A DNA stretch of 64,000 nt from Riemerella anatipestifer_E (GCF_009932355.1 NZ_LEKU01000014.1:50722-114721); one strand, 5' to 3'. Shown: positions 41,813-51,260, counted from the stretch's first letter. The notes: generated from the sequence alone by a model not told the origin. Program-made: numbers and translations.

Positions 41813-41826
41813 ATTTGTATTTTATA

Positions 41827-42348
41827 TTAAAGTATTCTTCTTGCAAATAAAAAAGATTTGTTCCAATAAGTTTCGTTTAGAGACGAAATAATAACTCCTT
41901 TAGAAGTCGAAGCATGAATAAACTTAATTTCTCCATCAGTTTCTATGGTATGAACAATACCCACATGAGAGACTTTAGCACCTCCCATAGTTGCGAAAAA
42001 AACTAAATCTCCTATTTTAATTTCTTTAACAGAGATACTAGTCCCCTCCAATGCCTGATCTGTTGAACGCCTAGGAAGGGTTTTATTATTCTCTATAAAA
42101 ACTTTAGAAACTAGACCAGAGCAATCAAAACCAGATGAAGTATTTCCTGCATACTTATAAGGAACACCTAAATATTTTTCGGCTGTTTTAATTATTTTTC
42201 TAGCCTCTTTAGTAACTACTCCTGAATTTTCTGAAGATAATGTTTTAGATGCAACTTTACTAACTTTGCTTGTAGTTGTGGATCTTTTAGAAGTTCCACA
42301 GCTAACTAACAGCACAGAAAATAGCACAAAACCAATAAATCTTCTCAT
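41827..42348 (-). CDS. NlpC/P60-family peptidase, lipoprotein
   Basis: 173 residues from the ATG at 42348 (MRRFIGFVLFSVLLVSCGTSK). The lipobox LLVSC puts the lipid anchor on Cys17. An upstream start at 42366 falls inside the -7 promoter box and is rejected. The NlpC/P60 domain has Cys76 in FDCSGLVSKVF, His128 in KVSHVGIVH and His145 in FIHAS, the Cys-His-His triad of gamma-D-Glu-DAP endopeptidases. It is probably a periplasm-facing peptidoglycan hydrolase anchored to the membrane. It heads the dapD operon. Confidence 0.92.
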   Translation of the reverse strand: MRRFIGFVLFSVLLVSCGTSKRSTTTSKVSKVASKTLSSENSGVVTKEARKIIKTAEKYLGVPYKYAGNTSSGFDCSGLVSKVFIENNKTLPRRSTDQALEGTSISVKEIKIGDLVFFATMGGAKVSHVGIVHTIETDGEIKFIHASTSKGVIISSLNETYWNKSFLFARRIL

Positions 42349-42363
42349 TATTCCAATTTGCCC

Positions 42364-42371
42364 CAAAAATA
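42364..42371 (-). promoter_or_regulatory. Promoter -7 box of the NlpC gene
   Basis: The minus strand reads TATTTTTG, 15 nt before the ATG at 42348. The -33 region is covered by the inverted repeat at 42375. Confidence 0.6.
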
Positions 42372-42374
42372 CAA

Positions 42375-42400
42375 AAAATAGACTAAAGTTAGTCTATTTT
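42375..42400. repeat. 12-bp inverted repeat at the NlpC promoter
   Basis: AAAATAGACTAA (42375-42386) and TTAGTCTATTTT (42389-42400) are perfectly complementary with AG between. It is positioned from about -11 to -36 of the NlpC promoter. It may be an operator or a second, weak terminator for the barrel gene, since six T residues follow on the minus strand. Confidence 0.6.
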
Positions 42401-42420
42401 ATTATCGGAATATAAAAGAA

Positions 42421-42443
42421 AGAGCAGCCCTTTAGACTGCTCT
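42421..42443 (-). terminator. Terminator of the outer-membrane barrel gene
   Basis: 7-bp stem AGAGCAG / CTGCTCT with a 9-nt loop, followed on the minus strand by TTTCTTTT, 27 bp after the stop at 42470. Confidence 0.7.
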
Positions 42444-42469
42444 AACTATCTTTTATTATAAATCTTAGA

Positions 42470-43021
42470 TTATTTGAAGAATAAAGAGAAACCTGCGTTA
42501 ACTCCAAATGCACCCGCTGTTGTAGTTAGGTTATTGTTAGTTGTACTGAATTGGCTGTAACCTAGACCTAGATTTATACCTGCAGTTTTATTTAACATGT
42601 AAACTCCACCACCTTTAACTCCCCAAGCTAAACCACCTACAGATACATCACCCGTAGTATTGCTACCATATCCTACTCCAACTCCTAAATATGGTCTGAA
42701 TTGAGATCCTGTAGAAAAATAGTAAGTTGCGTTAGGTAAGAAAGAAAGTGTACTAGAAGAACTATTCCCCTCCTTAGAAGATAAAAAGTTAAACTCTAAT
42801 CCTAAAGCTAAGTTATCCATAACAAAATATCCAACACTAGGACTAATGTTAAAAGTAGAAACCTTACCAGCATCGTAAGACTTTCCATCATACTTTACCT
42901 TAGTTGACACACTATTAAATCCTAAATTGGTTTTACCTTCTACAACCCAAGATCCTTTTTCTGTTTGAGCGTTCATTGCTCCGAAAAGTGCTAAAGCACC
43001 TACTAAAAATAGTTTTTTCAT
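42470..43021 (-). CDS. Outer-membrane beta-barrel protein
   Basis: 183 residues with the signal peptide MKKLFLVGALALFGAMNAQ. The mature part has short amphipathic strands and turns typical of an eight-strand barrel: GSWVVEGKTNLGFNSVST, SVGYFVMDNLALGLEFNFL, YYFSTGSQFRPYLGVGVGYGSN. The end is FGVNAGFSLFFK with a terminal aromatic. It is monocistronic with a good promoter (43054) and terminator, suggesting strong expression. It is probably a small, abundant outer-membrane protein. No ligand can be inferred. Confidence 0.85.
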   Translation of the reverse strand: MKKLFLVGALALFGAMNAQTEKGSWVVEGKTNLGFNSVSTKVKYDGKSYDAGKVSTFNISPSVGYFVMDNLALGLEFNFLSSKEGNSSSSTLSFLPNATYYFSTGSQFRPYLGVGVGYGSNTTGDVSVGGLAWGVKGGGVYMLNKTAGINLGLGYSQFSTTNNNLTTTAGAFGVNAGFSLFFK

Positions 43022-43053
43022 TGTTTTAAAGTTTTATTCGTTTCTTTATTTCG

Positions 43054-43082
43054 CAAAGATATATATATTATTCTAAAACCAA
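43054..43082 (-). promoter_or_regulatory. Promoter of the barrel gene at 42470
   Basis: On the minus strand, TTG (43082-43080), 18 nt, then TATCTTTG (43061-43054), an excellent match to the Bacteroidota consensus. Confidence 0.75.
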
Positions 43083-43114
43083 AATGATTTTTATCATATT
43101 CTAATTTAATCTCT

Positions 43115-44083
43115 TCATTTATCATATTCCTTTGCACTCTGTCTTTTTTCTTCCTCATTATAAGCAGAGATTATCTTTTTAACCACAGGGTGCCTTACCA
43201 CATCGGCTTCGTTGAGATATACAAAGCCTATTTCCTTAATGTTTTCTAGGATATGCATAGCTTCTTTCAAGCCTGATTTTTGCTTATATGGTAAATCTAC
43301 TTGTGTAGGGTCGCCTGTAATTATGAATTTAGCATTCATTCCCATTCTTGTTAAAAACATTTTCATTTGGGCATGGGTTGTATTTTGTGCTTCATCTAAG
43401 ATGACAAAAGCATCGTCCAAAGTTCGCCCTCTCATAAAGGCCAAAGGTGCTACTTCTATCACTTTTTTCTCAATAAACCCTTCTAGCTTTTCGTGTGGTA
43501 TCATATCTCGCAAAGCATCATAAAGCGGTTGTAAATAAGGGTCTAGTTTCTCCTTTAAGTCTCCTGGTAAAAAACCAAGGCTCTCCCCTGCTTCCACCGC
43601 AGGGCGTGTGAGGATAATTCGTCTTACTTGTTTTTCCTTTAAAGCTCTTACTGCCAAAGCTACACTGGTATAAGTTTTTCCTGTTCCTGCAGGACCTATG
43701 GCGAATACCATATCTTTTGTTTCGGTTTCCTTTACGAGTTTTTTAAGGTTAGTAGTTTTAGCCTTAATGATTTTCCCTTGGACTCCTTTCACAATAATAT
43801 CTTGATCAAAGACAAGTTGTTTTTCTTTTTCGTCTTTTATCATCAAGATACTTTCTACATCTTTGATAGTAATAATATTATGTTTAGTGATAAATTTTAC
43901 AATATCGTCCAATTTTTCTTTTAGTACCTCCAAAGTTTCGGGATTTCCCATAGCGAATATAAAATGGTCTCTCCCTGTTATTTTAAGCGTCGGAAACGAA
44001 GACTTTATCAGATTAAAAAACTGATTTTGAACTCCGTAAAAGGTTTTAATTTCTATTCCTGAAATTTCGTAAGTTAATTCCAT
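43115..44083 (-). CDS. PhoH-family ATPase
   Basis: 322 residues. The Walker A is IGPAGTGKTYTSVAL near residue 130. The Walker B region is DAFVILDEAQNTTHAQMKMFLTRMG, and FIITGDPTQVDLP follows. This matches PhoH/PhoL proteins, RNA helicase-like ATPases. The N-terminal region (about 1-110) is the YbeZ-type segment. In other bacteria PhoL works with the endoribonuclease YbeY in ribosome/RNA maturation, but ybeY is not in this window. It lies upstream of nothing on its strand except the convergent barrel region, and 18 bp after the GT2 gene. Confidence 0.9.
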   Translation of the reverse strand: MELTYEISGIEIKTFYGVQNQFFNLIKSSFPTLKITGRDHFIFAMGNPETLEVLKEKLDDIVKFITKHNIITIKDVESILMIKDEKEKQLVFDQDIIVKGVQGKIIKAKTTNLKKLVKETETKDMVFAIGPAGTGKTYTSVALAVRALKEKQVRRIILTRPAVEAGESLGFLPGDLKEKLDPYLQPLYDALRDMIPHEKLEGFIEKKVIEVAPLAFMRGRTLDDAFVILDEAQNTTHAQMKMFLTRMGMNAKFIITGDPTQVDLPYKQKSGLKEAMHILENIKEIGFVYLNEADVVRHPVVKKIISAYNEEEKRQSAKEYDK

Positions 44084-44101
44084 ATATACTAAATGATATA
44101 T

Positions 44102-44947
44102 TTATTGTCTGTTAAATATTTTTTGTAGAGGGTTTCTCAACTTTCTGATGAATTTAATTTCTTCTTGAGTTAATTGTAAGGACTTATTTTGAGATAAAAA
44201 GCTCTTCATTGTTATAAAAAATTCTGAAAATGAACCGTTTTTAAAAGACGACTTCGCAGATGATATCATAGCTAGAGGAAGATTAAGCCCAATATTATAG
44301 AAATATTCTCCCAATTTTTCAGCTTTTTGAGATTTGTATTTATAAGCTGTAGGTCTTAAATGTTTTACCCAAAGATTTTTAATGGTGATAATATCATAAC
44401 CATTCATTTGAGCTAACATCACATCTATATTATCCCAACCCAATACGGAGCGAAGTCCATTCATTGCTAAAAAACAATCTTTTCGGTAAGATTTTATAGG
44501 ACCTCTGACATGATTTTTTGAGGATAAATTCTCATAAATCCATTCTCCTTTATCATTTTGAATATATACCAATCCAGAGACCATACCAGCTTTAGGATTT
44601 TCTGTATAGATTTTATTGATGTTTTCTAAATATTGCGATGGAAATATAATATCAGCATCGAATTTGCAGATAACATCATAATCAGCTAAAGAAACCTCTT
44701 CTAAACCTCGATAAAAAGTTTGAACGACCTTTGCCCCAGGCTGATGAAAGGAAGATTCTAAATTTTTGAGTTTAAAAGAAAGGTTATCTTTAATGAAACT
44801 TTCTACCAACTCTTTTGTTTTATCTGTAGAGCCATCATTTACAACAATGCAGTCAAAATTTTGATAAGTCTGTTTTGCTAAAGATTTTAAACATAGCAAA
44901 ATACTATCTTCTTCATTATGTGCTGGTATGATGATAAGGAATCTCAA
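44102..44947 (-). CDS. Family 2 glycosyltransferase
   Basis: 281 residues, GT-A fold. The N-terminus FLIIIPAHNEEDSILLCLKSLAKQTYQNFDCIVVNDGSTDKT is the classic nucleotide-sugar binding region, with the DXD motif in CKFDADIIFPSQ. A conserved GWDNIDVMLAQMNGYDI follows. No membrane segments are evident, so it is probably cytosolic or peripheral. The gene starts 14 bp after the polA stop and precedes phoH on the same strand. It is likely to act on a cell-surface glycan. Confidence 0.88.
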   Translation of the reverse strand: MRFLIIIPAHNEEDSILLCLKSLAKQTYQNFDCIVVNDGSTDKTKELVESFIKDNLSFKLKNLESSFHQPGAKVVQTFYRGLEEVSLADYDVICKFDADIIFPSQYLENINKIYTENPKAGMVSGLVYIQNDKGEWIYENLSSKNHVRGPIKSYRKDCFLAMNGLRSVLGWDNIDVMLAQMNGYDIITIKNLWVKHLRPTAYKYKSQKAEKLGEYFYNIGLNLPLAMISSAKSSFKNGSFSEFFITMKSFLSQNKSLQLTQEEIKFIRKLRNPLQKIFNRQ

Positions 44948-44961
44948 ATTAGTCTATTTTT

Positions 44962-47769
44962 TTAATGAGCTTCTAGCCAATTATCTCCTACCCCAACCTC
45001 TGTAAGCAATGGTACTTTGGTAGAATAAGCAGTTTCCATTTCTTGTTTTATTAAAGTAGTCGCAACCTCTATCTCTTCATTTGGGACTTCAAATACCAAT
45101 TCATCGTGTACCTGTAAAAGCATTTTGGTTTTTAAACCTTGAGCTTTTATTTCAGAATCTATTTTTATCATTGCCAGTTTTATAATATCAGCAGCACTAC
45201 CTTGTATTGGGGCGTTTACAGCATTTCTTTCTGCATGTCCTCTTACTATAAAATTGTTAGAGTTTATATCTTTAAGGTGTCTTTTTCTTCCCATTATAGT
45301 TTCTACATAACCTTTTTTTCTAGCCGTTTGAACTTGCTCTGTCATAAAGGCTTTTAACTTTGGATAAGTTTCGTAATAGGAATCTATGAGTTGTTTGGCA
45401 TCAGTTCTAGAAAGACCTGTTTGGTCTGCTAAAGCGAAAGCACTTTGCCCATAAATAATACCAAAATTAACTGTTTTGGCTTGGCTTCTTTGAGTTTTGG
45501 ACACTTCACTCAAAGGAACATCAAACAATTTGGAAGCCGTAGAAGCGTGAATATCTTGCCCCTCCTTAAATGCGTTTATCATAGTTTCCTCTCCAGAAAT
45601 TTCTGCAATAAGACGAAGTTCTATTTGAGAATAGTCGGCTGAAACAATTTTAGAACCTTTTGGAGCTACAAAAGCACCTCTTACCTGTTGTCCTCGTTCC
45701 GTTCTTATAGGGATATTCTGTAAATTAGGATTATTACTAGCTAATCTCCCAGTAGCGGCTACTGTTTGGGCGAAACTGGTATGTACTCTGCCATCTATTG
45801 GACTTATTTGATTTGGCAAAGCATCTACATAAGTGGATTTTAGTTTTTGTAATTGTCGGTATTCCAAAATTAACTTGATAATCTCGTGTTTATGAGAAAG
45901 TTTTTGTAAAACATCTTCTGATGTGGAATATTGTCCTGTTTTGGTCTTTTTAGCTTTAGGGTCTAGTTTTAATTTTTCAAATAATATATCTCCTAATTGT
46001 TTAGGTGAGTTAATGTTTAGTTCTTCTCCTGCCTGTTCAAATATTTGTCCTTCTAAAATCTTTAAATCTTGCTCTAAGCTAATACTTTCATCTTTTAGCC
46101 ATTCTTTATCCAAAGCTACACCAGCAAGTTCCATTTTAGCTAATACTTTAACTAAAGGCATTTCTATCTTATAAAATACCTCTTCTACTTCTTCTTTTCT
46201 TAGTTGAGGCGAAAAAATTTCGTATAACTGAAAGGTAATATCAGCATCTTCTGCAGCGTATTGTGTTTGTGTCGGTAGGTCAATTTCTCTTAATGTTTTT
46301 TGCCCTTTTCCTTTTTTGCCAATTAAAGTTTCTAATGCTATAGGCTTATAGTTAAGGTACATTTCAGAAAGATAATCCATACCGTGTCTGCCATCAGGAT
46401 TGAGCAGGTAGTGAGCAATCATTGTATCAAATAAATTGCCTTTAACCTCTATGTCGTAATTTAGGAGTACTTTGTAATCGTATTTTAAATTATGAGCAAT
46501 TTTTAAGATACTTTCCTTTTCAAAAAACGGACGAAAACGCTCTACAATAGCCTGTGCCTCCGCTCTATTTTCAGGGATTGGGACATAATAAGCCAAGCCT
46601 TTTTTATAACTGAAACTAATGCCTATAAGCTCTGTTTCCATCTCATCTAAAGAGGTGGTTTCTGTATCAAAACAAACCGCTTTTTGTTTCAATAGATTTT
46701 GTAGGAGCAAAAGTTGACCTTTTTCTGTATCTATATATTGATAGAGATGCTCTCGGTCTTCTATAGTATGTTTGGTAGTTGTAGTCTGTTCTAACGCTTC
46801 AAAATCTGAAAATAAATCTAACTGTACTGGCGACTGAACAGAATCTTTATCCGATTTTTTTTCCTCTACTGATTTTTCAGTAGAGAAGGCTTTGTAAAGA
46901 TTTTCGTACAATCTTCGGAATTCTATCTCTTCAAAAATTTGTTTTACCTCTTCAAAGTTAGGTGTTTCTAAATCGTATTCCTCTTGATGAAACTCTATGG
47001 GAGCATCACAAAGTATGGTGGCTAGTTTTTTTGACATTAGACCACGCTCTGCAGAGGCTTCCACCTTTTCTTTTAATTTACCTTTAAGCTGATGAGTATT
47101 GGCTAGAAGATTTTCCATAGAGCCATACTCCTTGATGAATTTTTTTGCAGTCTTCTCTCCCACTCCTTCAAGCCCAGGGATATTATCCACCGAATCACCC
47201 ATCATTCCTAGATAATCTATAATCTGCTTAGGGTTTTCTATTTCGTATTTTTCTAAAACTTCCTTTACACCTAAGATTTCAACATCACCACCTTTTAATC
47301 CTGGTTTATAGATTTTTATATGCTCTGTAACGAGTTGTGCAAAATCTTTATCTGGCGTTACCATAAACACCTCGTAACCTTGCTTCTCTGCCTTGCCTGC
47401 AATAGTACCTATAACATCATCTGCCTCGTAGCCCTCTACTCCTAAAATTGGGATATGCATTGCCTTTAAAATACGATGAATGTAAGGTACCGCAATTTTT
47501 ATTGCCTCTGGAGTTTCAGCTCTGTTGGCTTTATAGTCAGAAAAATCTTCGTGTCTTACATTTTGTCTCCCCACATCAAAAACGACGGCTAAGTGAGTAG
47601 GACGTTCCTTTTTAATTAACTCAATAAGAGAATTAGTAAAACCATAGATAGCGGAAGTGTCTAATCCACCAGTGGTAAGTCTAGGATTTCTGATAAAGGC
47701 ATAATAGCCTCTAAAAATCATTGCGTAGGCATCTACAAGATATAATTTTTTATCGGTGTTCTCAGTCAT
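44962..47769 (-). CDS. polA: DNA polymerase I
   Basis: 935 residues with all three activities. The N-terminal 5'-3' exonuclease has KLYLVDAYAMIFRGYYA, VFDVGRQNVRHEDFSDYKANR and GDSVDNIPGLEGVGEKTA. The 3'-5' exonuclease has an intact Exo I motif CFDTETTSLDEM near residue 366, so proofreading should be active. The polymerase domain has ASNNPNLQNIPIRTERGQ, motif A IVSADYSQIELRLIAEISG near residue 710, motif B with RSQAKTVNFGIIYGQSAF, and motif C LLQVHDELVFEVP near 886. It processes Okazaki fragments and repairs gaps. The -7 box is only 4 nt from the ATG (47774). Confidence 0.97.
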   Translation of the reverse strand: MTENTDKKLYLVDAYAMIFRGYYAFIRNPRLTTGGLDTSAIYGFTNSLIELIKKERPTHLAVVFDVGRQNVRHEDFSDYKANRAETPEAIKIAVPYIHRILKAMHIPILGVEGYEADDVIGTIAGKAEKQGYEVFMVTPDKDFAQLVTEHIKIYKPGLKGGDVEILGVKEVLEKYEIENPKQIIDYLGMMGDSVDNIPGLEGVGEKTAKKFIKEYGSMENLLANTHQLKGKLKEKVEASAERGLMSKKLATILCDAPIEFHQEEYDLETPNFEEVKQIFEEIEFRRLYENLYKAFSTEKSVEEKKSDKDSVQSPVQLDLFSDFEALEQTTTTKHTIEDREHLYQYIDTEKGQLLLLQNLLKQKAVCFDTETTSLDEMETELIGISFSYKKGLAYYVPIPENRAEAQAIVERFRPFFEKESILKIAHNLKYDYKVLLNYDIEVKGNLFDTMIAHYLLNPDGRHGMDYLSEMYLNYKPIALETLIGKKGKGQKTLREIDLPTQTQYAAEDADITFQLYEIFSPQLRKEEVEEVFYKIEMPLVKVLAKMELAGVALDKEWLKDESISLEQDLKILEGQIFEQAGEELNINSPKQLGDILFEKLKLDPKAKKTKTGQYSTSEDVLQKLSHKHEIIKLILEYRQLQKLKSTYVDALPNQISPIDGRVHTSFAQTVAATGRLASNNPNLQNIPIRTERGQQVRGAFVAPKGSKIVSADYSQIELRLIAEISGEETMINAFKEGQDIHASTASKLFDVPLSEVSKTQRSQAKTVNFGIIYGQSAFALADQTGLSRTDAKQLIDSYYETYPKLKAFMTEQVQTARKKGYVETIMGRKRHLKDINSNNFIVRGHAERNAVNAPIQGSAADIIKLAMIKIDSEIKAQGLKTKMLLQVHDELVFEVPNEEIEVATTLIKQEMETAYSTKVPLLTEVGVGDNWLEAH

Positions 47770-47773
47770 AGAG

Positions 47774-47781
47774 CAAAGATA
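47774..47781 (-). promoter_or_regulatory. Promoter -7 box of polA, almost touching the start codon
   Basis: The minus strand reads TATCTTTG, then CTCT, then the polA ATG. Transcription would begin at or within a base or two of the ATG, giving a leaderless mRNA. Confidence 0.6.
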
Positions 47782-47823
47782 AACAAAATCTTTTTTCTAA
47801 TAGTTGAGATTTCCTACTAAATC

Positions 47824-50163
47824 TTAGAGCTTCTCTAGTCTAGCAAACTTTAAAATCAAGTTTTTTTCGCCTTCGTGTTCAAAATGAACTTTTGCTTTGA
47901 TGTTGGTAGCATCGGTACCATCAATAAAAATAACCTCTCCCATACCAAACCTATCGTGTCTTACTCTATCGCCTACTTGTATGTCTTGCGTTGTTCCACC
48001 AGCAGGATTGTTAATTTTAGCTGATGCTAACGGTTTTAGCTTTTTAGGTTCTTTAGGCTGAAAACTCGTTTCTGCACGATTGATGGTTTTCTTAGGTTCT
48101 TTCTTTTTAAAAGCGATTGGAGCTGATGGTGTATCATCAAAAATATTAGATTTAATCCCTGAATGATTTACAAAACGCCTTTCCATACTTGCATTAAGGA
48201 AGTCTAAATATTGAGCATCTATTTCGCTAAGAAATCTGCTCGGCTCCGAGTCTGTAATTTTTCCCCATTGGAAACGAGAAACCGCATAGGAAAGATAGGC
48301 TTGTTTTTCAGCACGAGTTAAAGCTACATAGAAGAGCCTTCGCTCCTCCTCCAATTCTTCTCGGGAGCTACTGCTCATAAAACTCGGGAACAAATTCTCT
48401 TCTAATCCTACAAGATGTACCACAGGAAATTCTAGACCTTTGGAAAGGTGTATTGTCATCAGAGAAACCATATCCTCACTGCCGTCTGGCTTGTCTTGAG
48501 TGTCTGCCGAAAGGGCAATGTTTTCTAAAAAGTTAGAAAGACTAGCATCGCCTTCTTCAAGTTGTTGCTGTTCCTCAATGAAACCTTGCATTGAGTTCAT
48601 CAATTCCTGTATGTTTTCTAACCTAGAAATTCCTTCTGGAGTTTGGTCGTCTTTTAGGTTTTTGATAAGCCCACTTCTTTTAGCTACCTCCATTGAAACG
48701 GTGTAAGCATTTTCGGTTTTAAGCATCACTTGGAATGCTTTTATCATTTGCCAAAAATCATTTAGCTTATTGAGAGCCGAATTATTAAGCCCTAATCTAG
48801 GTGCGTGAAATGGCAAATCTGACAGAACTTGAGCCAAAGACAACCCTTGCCCATCTGCGTAAACAATAAGTTTGTTTTGTGTGGTTTCGCCTATACCTCT
48901 CACGGGATAGTTGATGATTCTTGTGAGTGCCTCGGCATCGTTTTCGTTTACCAAAAGTCTTAGGTAGGCTAGTAAATCTTTAACCTCTTTTCTTTGATAA
49001 AAAGACAATCCGCCATAGACACGGTATGGAATATTTTTTCGTCTTAAAGCATCTTCAAAAGCTCTAGTTTGAGAGTTTGTTCTATATAAAATAGCAAACT
49101 CATTGAACTTTCTTTGTTGAGAGTTGTGCAGCTCCCAAATGTTTGCGGCAACAAAGTTGGCTTCGTCGGCATCTGAAAGTGAACGGTAAACTTTAAGTTT
49201 TTCGCCTTCTTCATTGGCACTAAATACATTCTTTTTGAACTGTTGCTGGTTTTTAGCAATCACCACATTAGCAGCGTTTACAATATTCTGTGTAGAACGG
49301 TAGTTTTGCTCTAGCGAAACCGTTACGGCATCTGGATAATCTTTTTTAAAGTTCAGAATGTTATAAATATTAGCTCCCCTAAAAGAGTAGATAGATTGGG
49401 CATCATCTCCCACGACACAAATATTTTCAAATTTGGAGGCTAACGCCTTTACAATAAGATATTGAGAATGGTTGGTATCCTGATACTCATCTACTAAAAT
49501 GTATCTAAATCTGTCTTGATATTTTGCAAGAACTTCGGGGAAACGCGTGAGAAGTTCGTTGGTTCTCAAAAGCAAGTCGTCAAAATCCATCGCTCCGTTT
49601 TTAAAACAAACTTCCACATATTTCTGATAAATTTGCCCAATGAGCTTCATATTTGCTCGGGCATCGTTTTCCATAAGTTCAGGATTGTTATAGTAAGCCC
49701 TTACGGTGATGAGATTGTTTTTGTATTGAGAGATTCTGGCTTGTACTTTTTTAGGTTTGTATAAATCAGAGTCTATATTAAGGTCTTTGATGACCTTCTT
49801 AAGTACATTAAGAGCATCTTGAGAGTCGTAAATGGTAAAGTTGGAAGGAAATCCTAAGTAATGAGCCTCGCTCCTTAATATTCTTGCAAAAACTGAGTGG
49901 AAAGTCCCCATCCATAGGCTTTTAGCATCGCTTTCTCCAACTACTTTGGCAATCCTCTCCTTCATTTCCCTAGCGGCTTTGTTGGTAAAGGTAAGTGCAA
50001 GTATATTAAAAGGATCTACTCCATTGGTAATTAAGTGTGCAATACGCATCGTAAGTACACGCGTTTTACCAGAACCAGCTCCTGCTAATACCATTAGTGG
50101 ACCTTGTATTGTAGTAACTGCTTCGTACTGAGCTTCATTCAATCCCTTCAAATAATCTACCAT
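47824..50163 (-). CDS. pcrA: ATP-dependent DNA helicase, UvrD/PcrA type
   Basis: 779 residues, superfamily 1A helicase. Motif I is VLAGAGSGKTRVL (Walker A at 28-34). ALTFTNKAAREMKERI is motif Ia. Motif II ILVDEYQDTNHSQY, motif III VVGDDAQSIYSFRGA and motif IV VSLEQNYRST follow, and near the C-terminus SLMTIHLSKGLEFPVVHLVG and RRLFYVALTRAEKQ (motifs V and VI). The C-terminal part has the DRFGMGEVIFIDG-type Tudor fold. It unwinds DNA in repair and replication restart. A -7 box lies at 50202. Confidence 0.95.
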   Translation of the reverse strand: MVDYLKGLNEAQYEAVTTIQGPLMVLAGAGSGKTRVLTMRIAHLITNGVDPFNILALTFTNKAAREMKERIAKVVGESDAKSLWMGTFHSVFARILRSEAHYLGFPSNFTIYDSQDALNVLKKVIKDLNIDSDLYKPKKVQARISQYKNNLITVRAYYNNPELMENDARANMKLIGQIYQKYVEVCFKNGAMDFDDLLLRTNELLTRFPEVLAKYQDRFRYILVDEYQDTNHSQYLIVKALASKFENICVVGDDAQSIYSFRGANIYNILNFKKDYPDAVTVSLEQNYRSTQNIVNAANVVIAKNQQQFKKNVFSANEEGEKLKVYRSLSDADEANFVAANIWELHNSQQRKFNEFAILYRTNSQTRAFEDALRRKNIPYRVYGGLSFYQRKEVKDLLAYLRLLVNENDAEALTRIINYPVRGIGETTQNKLIVYADGQGLSLAQVLSDLPFHAPRLGLNNSALNKLNDFWQMIKAFQVMLKTENAYTVSMEVAKRSGLIKNLKDDQTPEGISRLENIQELMNSMQGFIEEQQQLEEGDASLSNFLENIALSADTQDKPDGSEDMVSLMTIHLSKGLEFPVVHLVGLEENLFPSFMSSSSREELEEERRLFYVALTRAEKQAYLSYAVSRFQWGKITDSEPSRFLSEIDAQYLDFLNASMERRFVNHSGIKSNIFDDTPSAPIAFKKKEPKKTINRAETSFQPKEPKKLKPLASAKINNPAGGTTQDIQVGDRVRHDRFGMGEVIFIDGTDATNIKAKVHFEHEGEKNLILKFARLEKL

Positions 50164-50201
50164 AGAAGTGCTTTTTTAATATTGTCTCTCCAAAAATCCC
50201 A

Positions 50202-50209
50202 CAAATTTA
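50202..50209 (-). promoter_or_regulatory. Promoter -7 box of pcrA
   Basis: The minus strand reads TAAATTTG, an exact TAnnTTTG, 38 nt upstream of the ATG. Confidence 0.5.
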
Positions 50210-50298
50210 CAATCTATAAACGATTAAAAAAAATACTGATGATGTTCTTTAGTTAGAAAATTTGTTATACAAAACATTAACTTTTATTGATGATAAAA

Positions 50299-51225
50299 TT
50301 AACTTAAATTCTTCAGCATACCTTTGACTTCTGATTTGATTTTTGCTTTAAAAGACTTTGGTTCAACAATTCGGACTCTATCCCCATAAGATAAAATTTC
50401 TCGTTCAAAATCGTAAGTTGGAACGACAAATACTGAAATCACCAACTCATCATTCGTTTCGGAAACGATTTTCTGTGATGGATGCAAAGGCAAAGCCTTA
50501 ATATAGTTTCCCTGATGCCAATCGAATGAAAGAACAATTTCTTGTGGTTCTTCTCCATTTGTAGCAATAATGCCAAAAGAATTTTCAAAGGCTTTTTGGG
50601 GTTCATAAGTTTCTCTTTTAAAGGTTTTATTTTTAACGTTCAAATCAGAGATTCTGTCTAGTCCAAAAGTCTTCATAAATAATGTTTTGTCACCTTTTGA
50701 CTGATGATCTTTTGCTAACAAATACCAGCGATGTTCAAATTCCTTCAAAGCATAAGGTTCTACAATTCTTTCAAACTTTTCGTCTGTCCAAAATTTTTGG
50801 TAAGTAAAACAGATGACTTTTTTATTGACGATAGCGTGAATGAGTCCGTGAAGATGCTGTAATCCTCTTGCTTTCCTTTTTTCGAAAAGCATAATATTTT
50901 CCCTGCCTTTGACTTCTCTGTAAGCCTCAACTAAAAGTAAATTATCAAAGATATTTTCTTCATATAGTTCCAATTCCTCATTACTAATGTAATAGGCATT
51001 GTTTGCACGGGAATAAGAAATTTCAATACCTGAGATTTCTAAAATTGCCTTTTTATCTCTGAGAAAAGTACGCTCTGTGAATTTGAGTTGATCTAAAATG
51101 TCTTTTTCTTCAAATTTTTCTTTTAAGTAATTTTCAATTTCTTGAAAAGACGCACCTTTTTCTTTTCTCCGCCTTAGTAGCTCTTCTATATACTTCAAAC
51201 GAAGCATTTGTTCTGTTTTTGCCAT
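50299..51225 (-). CDS. WYL-domain transcriptional regulator
   Basis: 308 residues. The N-terminal 75 residues form a winged helix-turn-helix (RLKYIEELLRRRKEKGASFQEIENYLKEKFE and FTERTFLRDKKAILEISGIEI). The middle carries the WYL domain, with VKGRENIMLFEKRKARGLQHLHGLIHAI and EFEHRWYLLAKDHQSK, where RWYLLA holds the WYL signature. The C-terminal WCX-like extension ends DRVRIVEPKSFKAKIKSEVKGML. WYL proteins bind nucleic acid or small ligands and often control defence genes. A 13-bp inverted repeat lies in the intergenic region shared with the divergent gene at 51344. Confidence 0.9.
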   Translation of the reverse strand: MAKTEQMLRLKYIEELLRRRKEKGASFQEIENYLKEKFEEKDILDQLKFTERTFLRDKKAILEISGIEISYSRANNAYYISNEELELYEENIFDNLLLVEAYREVKGRENIMLFEKRKARGLQHLHGLIHAIVNKKVICFTYQKFWTDEKFERIVEPYALKEFEHRWYLLAKDHQSKGDKTLFMKTFGLDRISDLNVKNKTFKRETYEPQKAFENSFGIIATNGEEPQEIVLSFDWHQGNYIKALPLHPSQKIVSETNDELVISVFVVPTYDFEREILSYGDRVRIVEPKSFKAKIKSEVKGMLKNLS

Positions 51226-51260
51226 TGTGAATTTTTATATTGTAAAGATAAAGGATTAAA

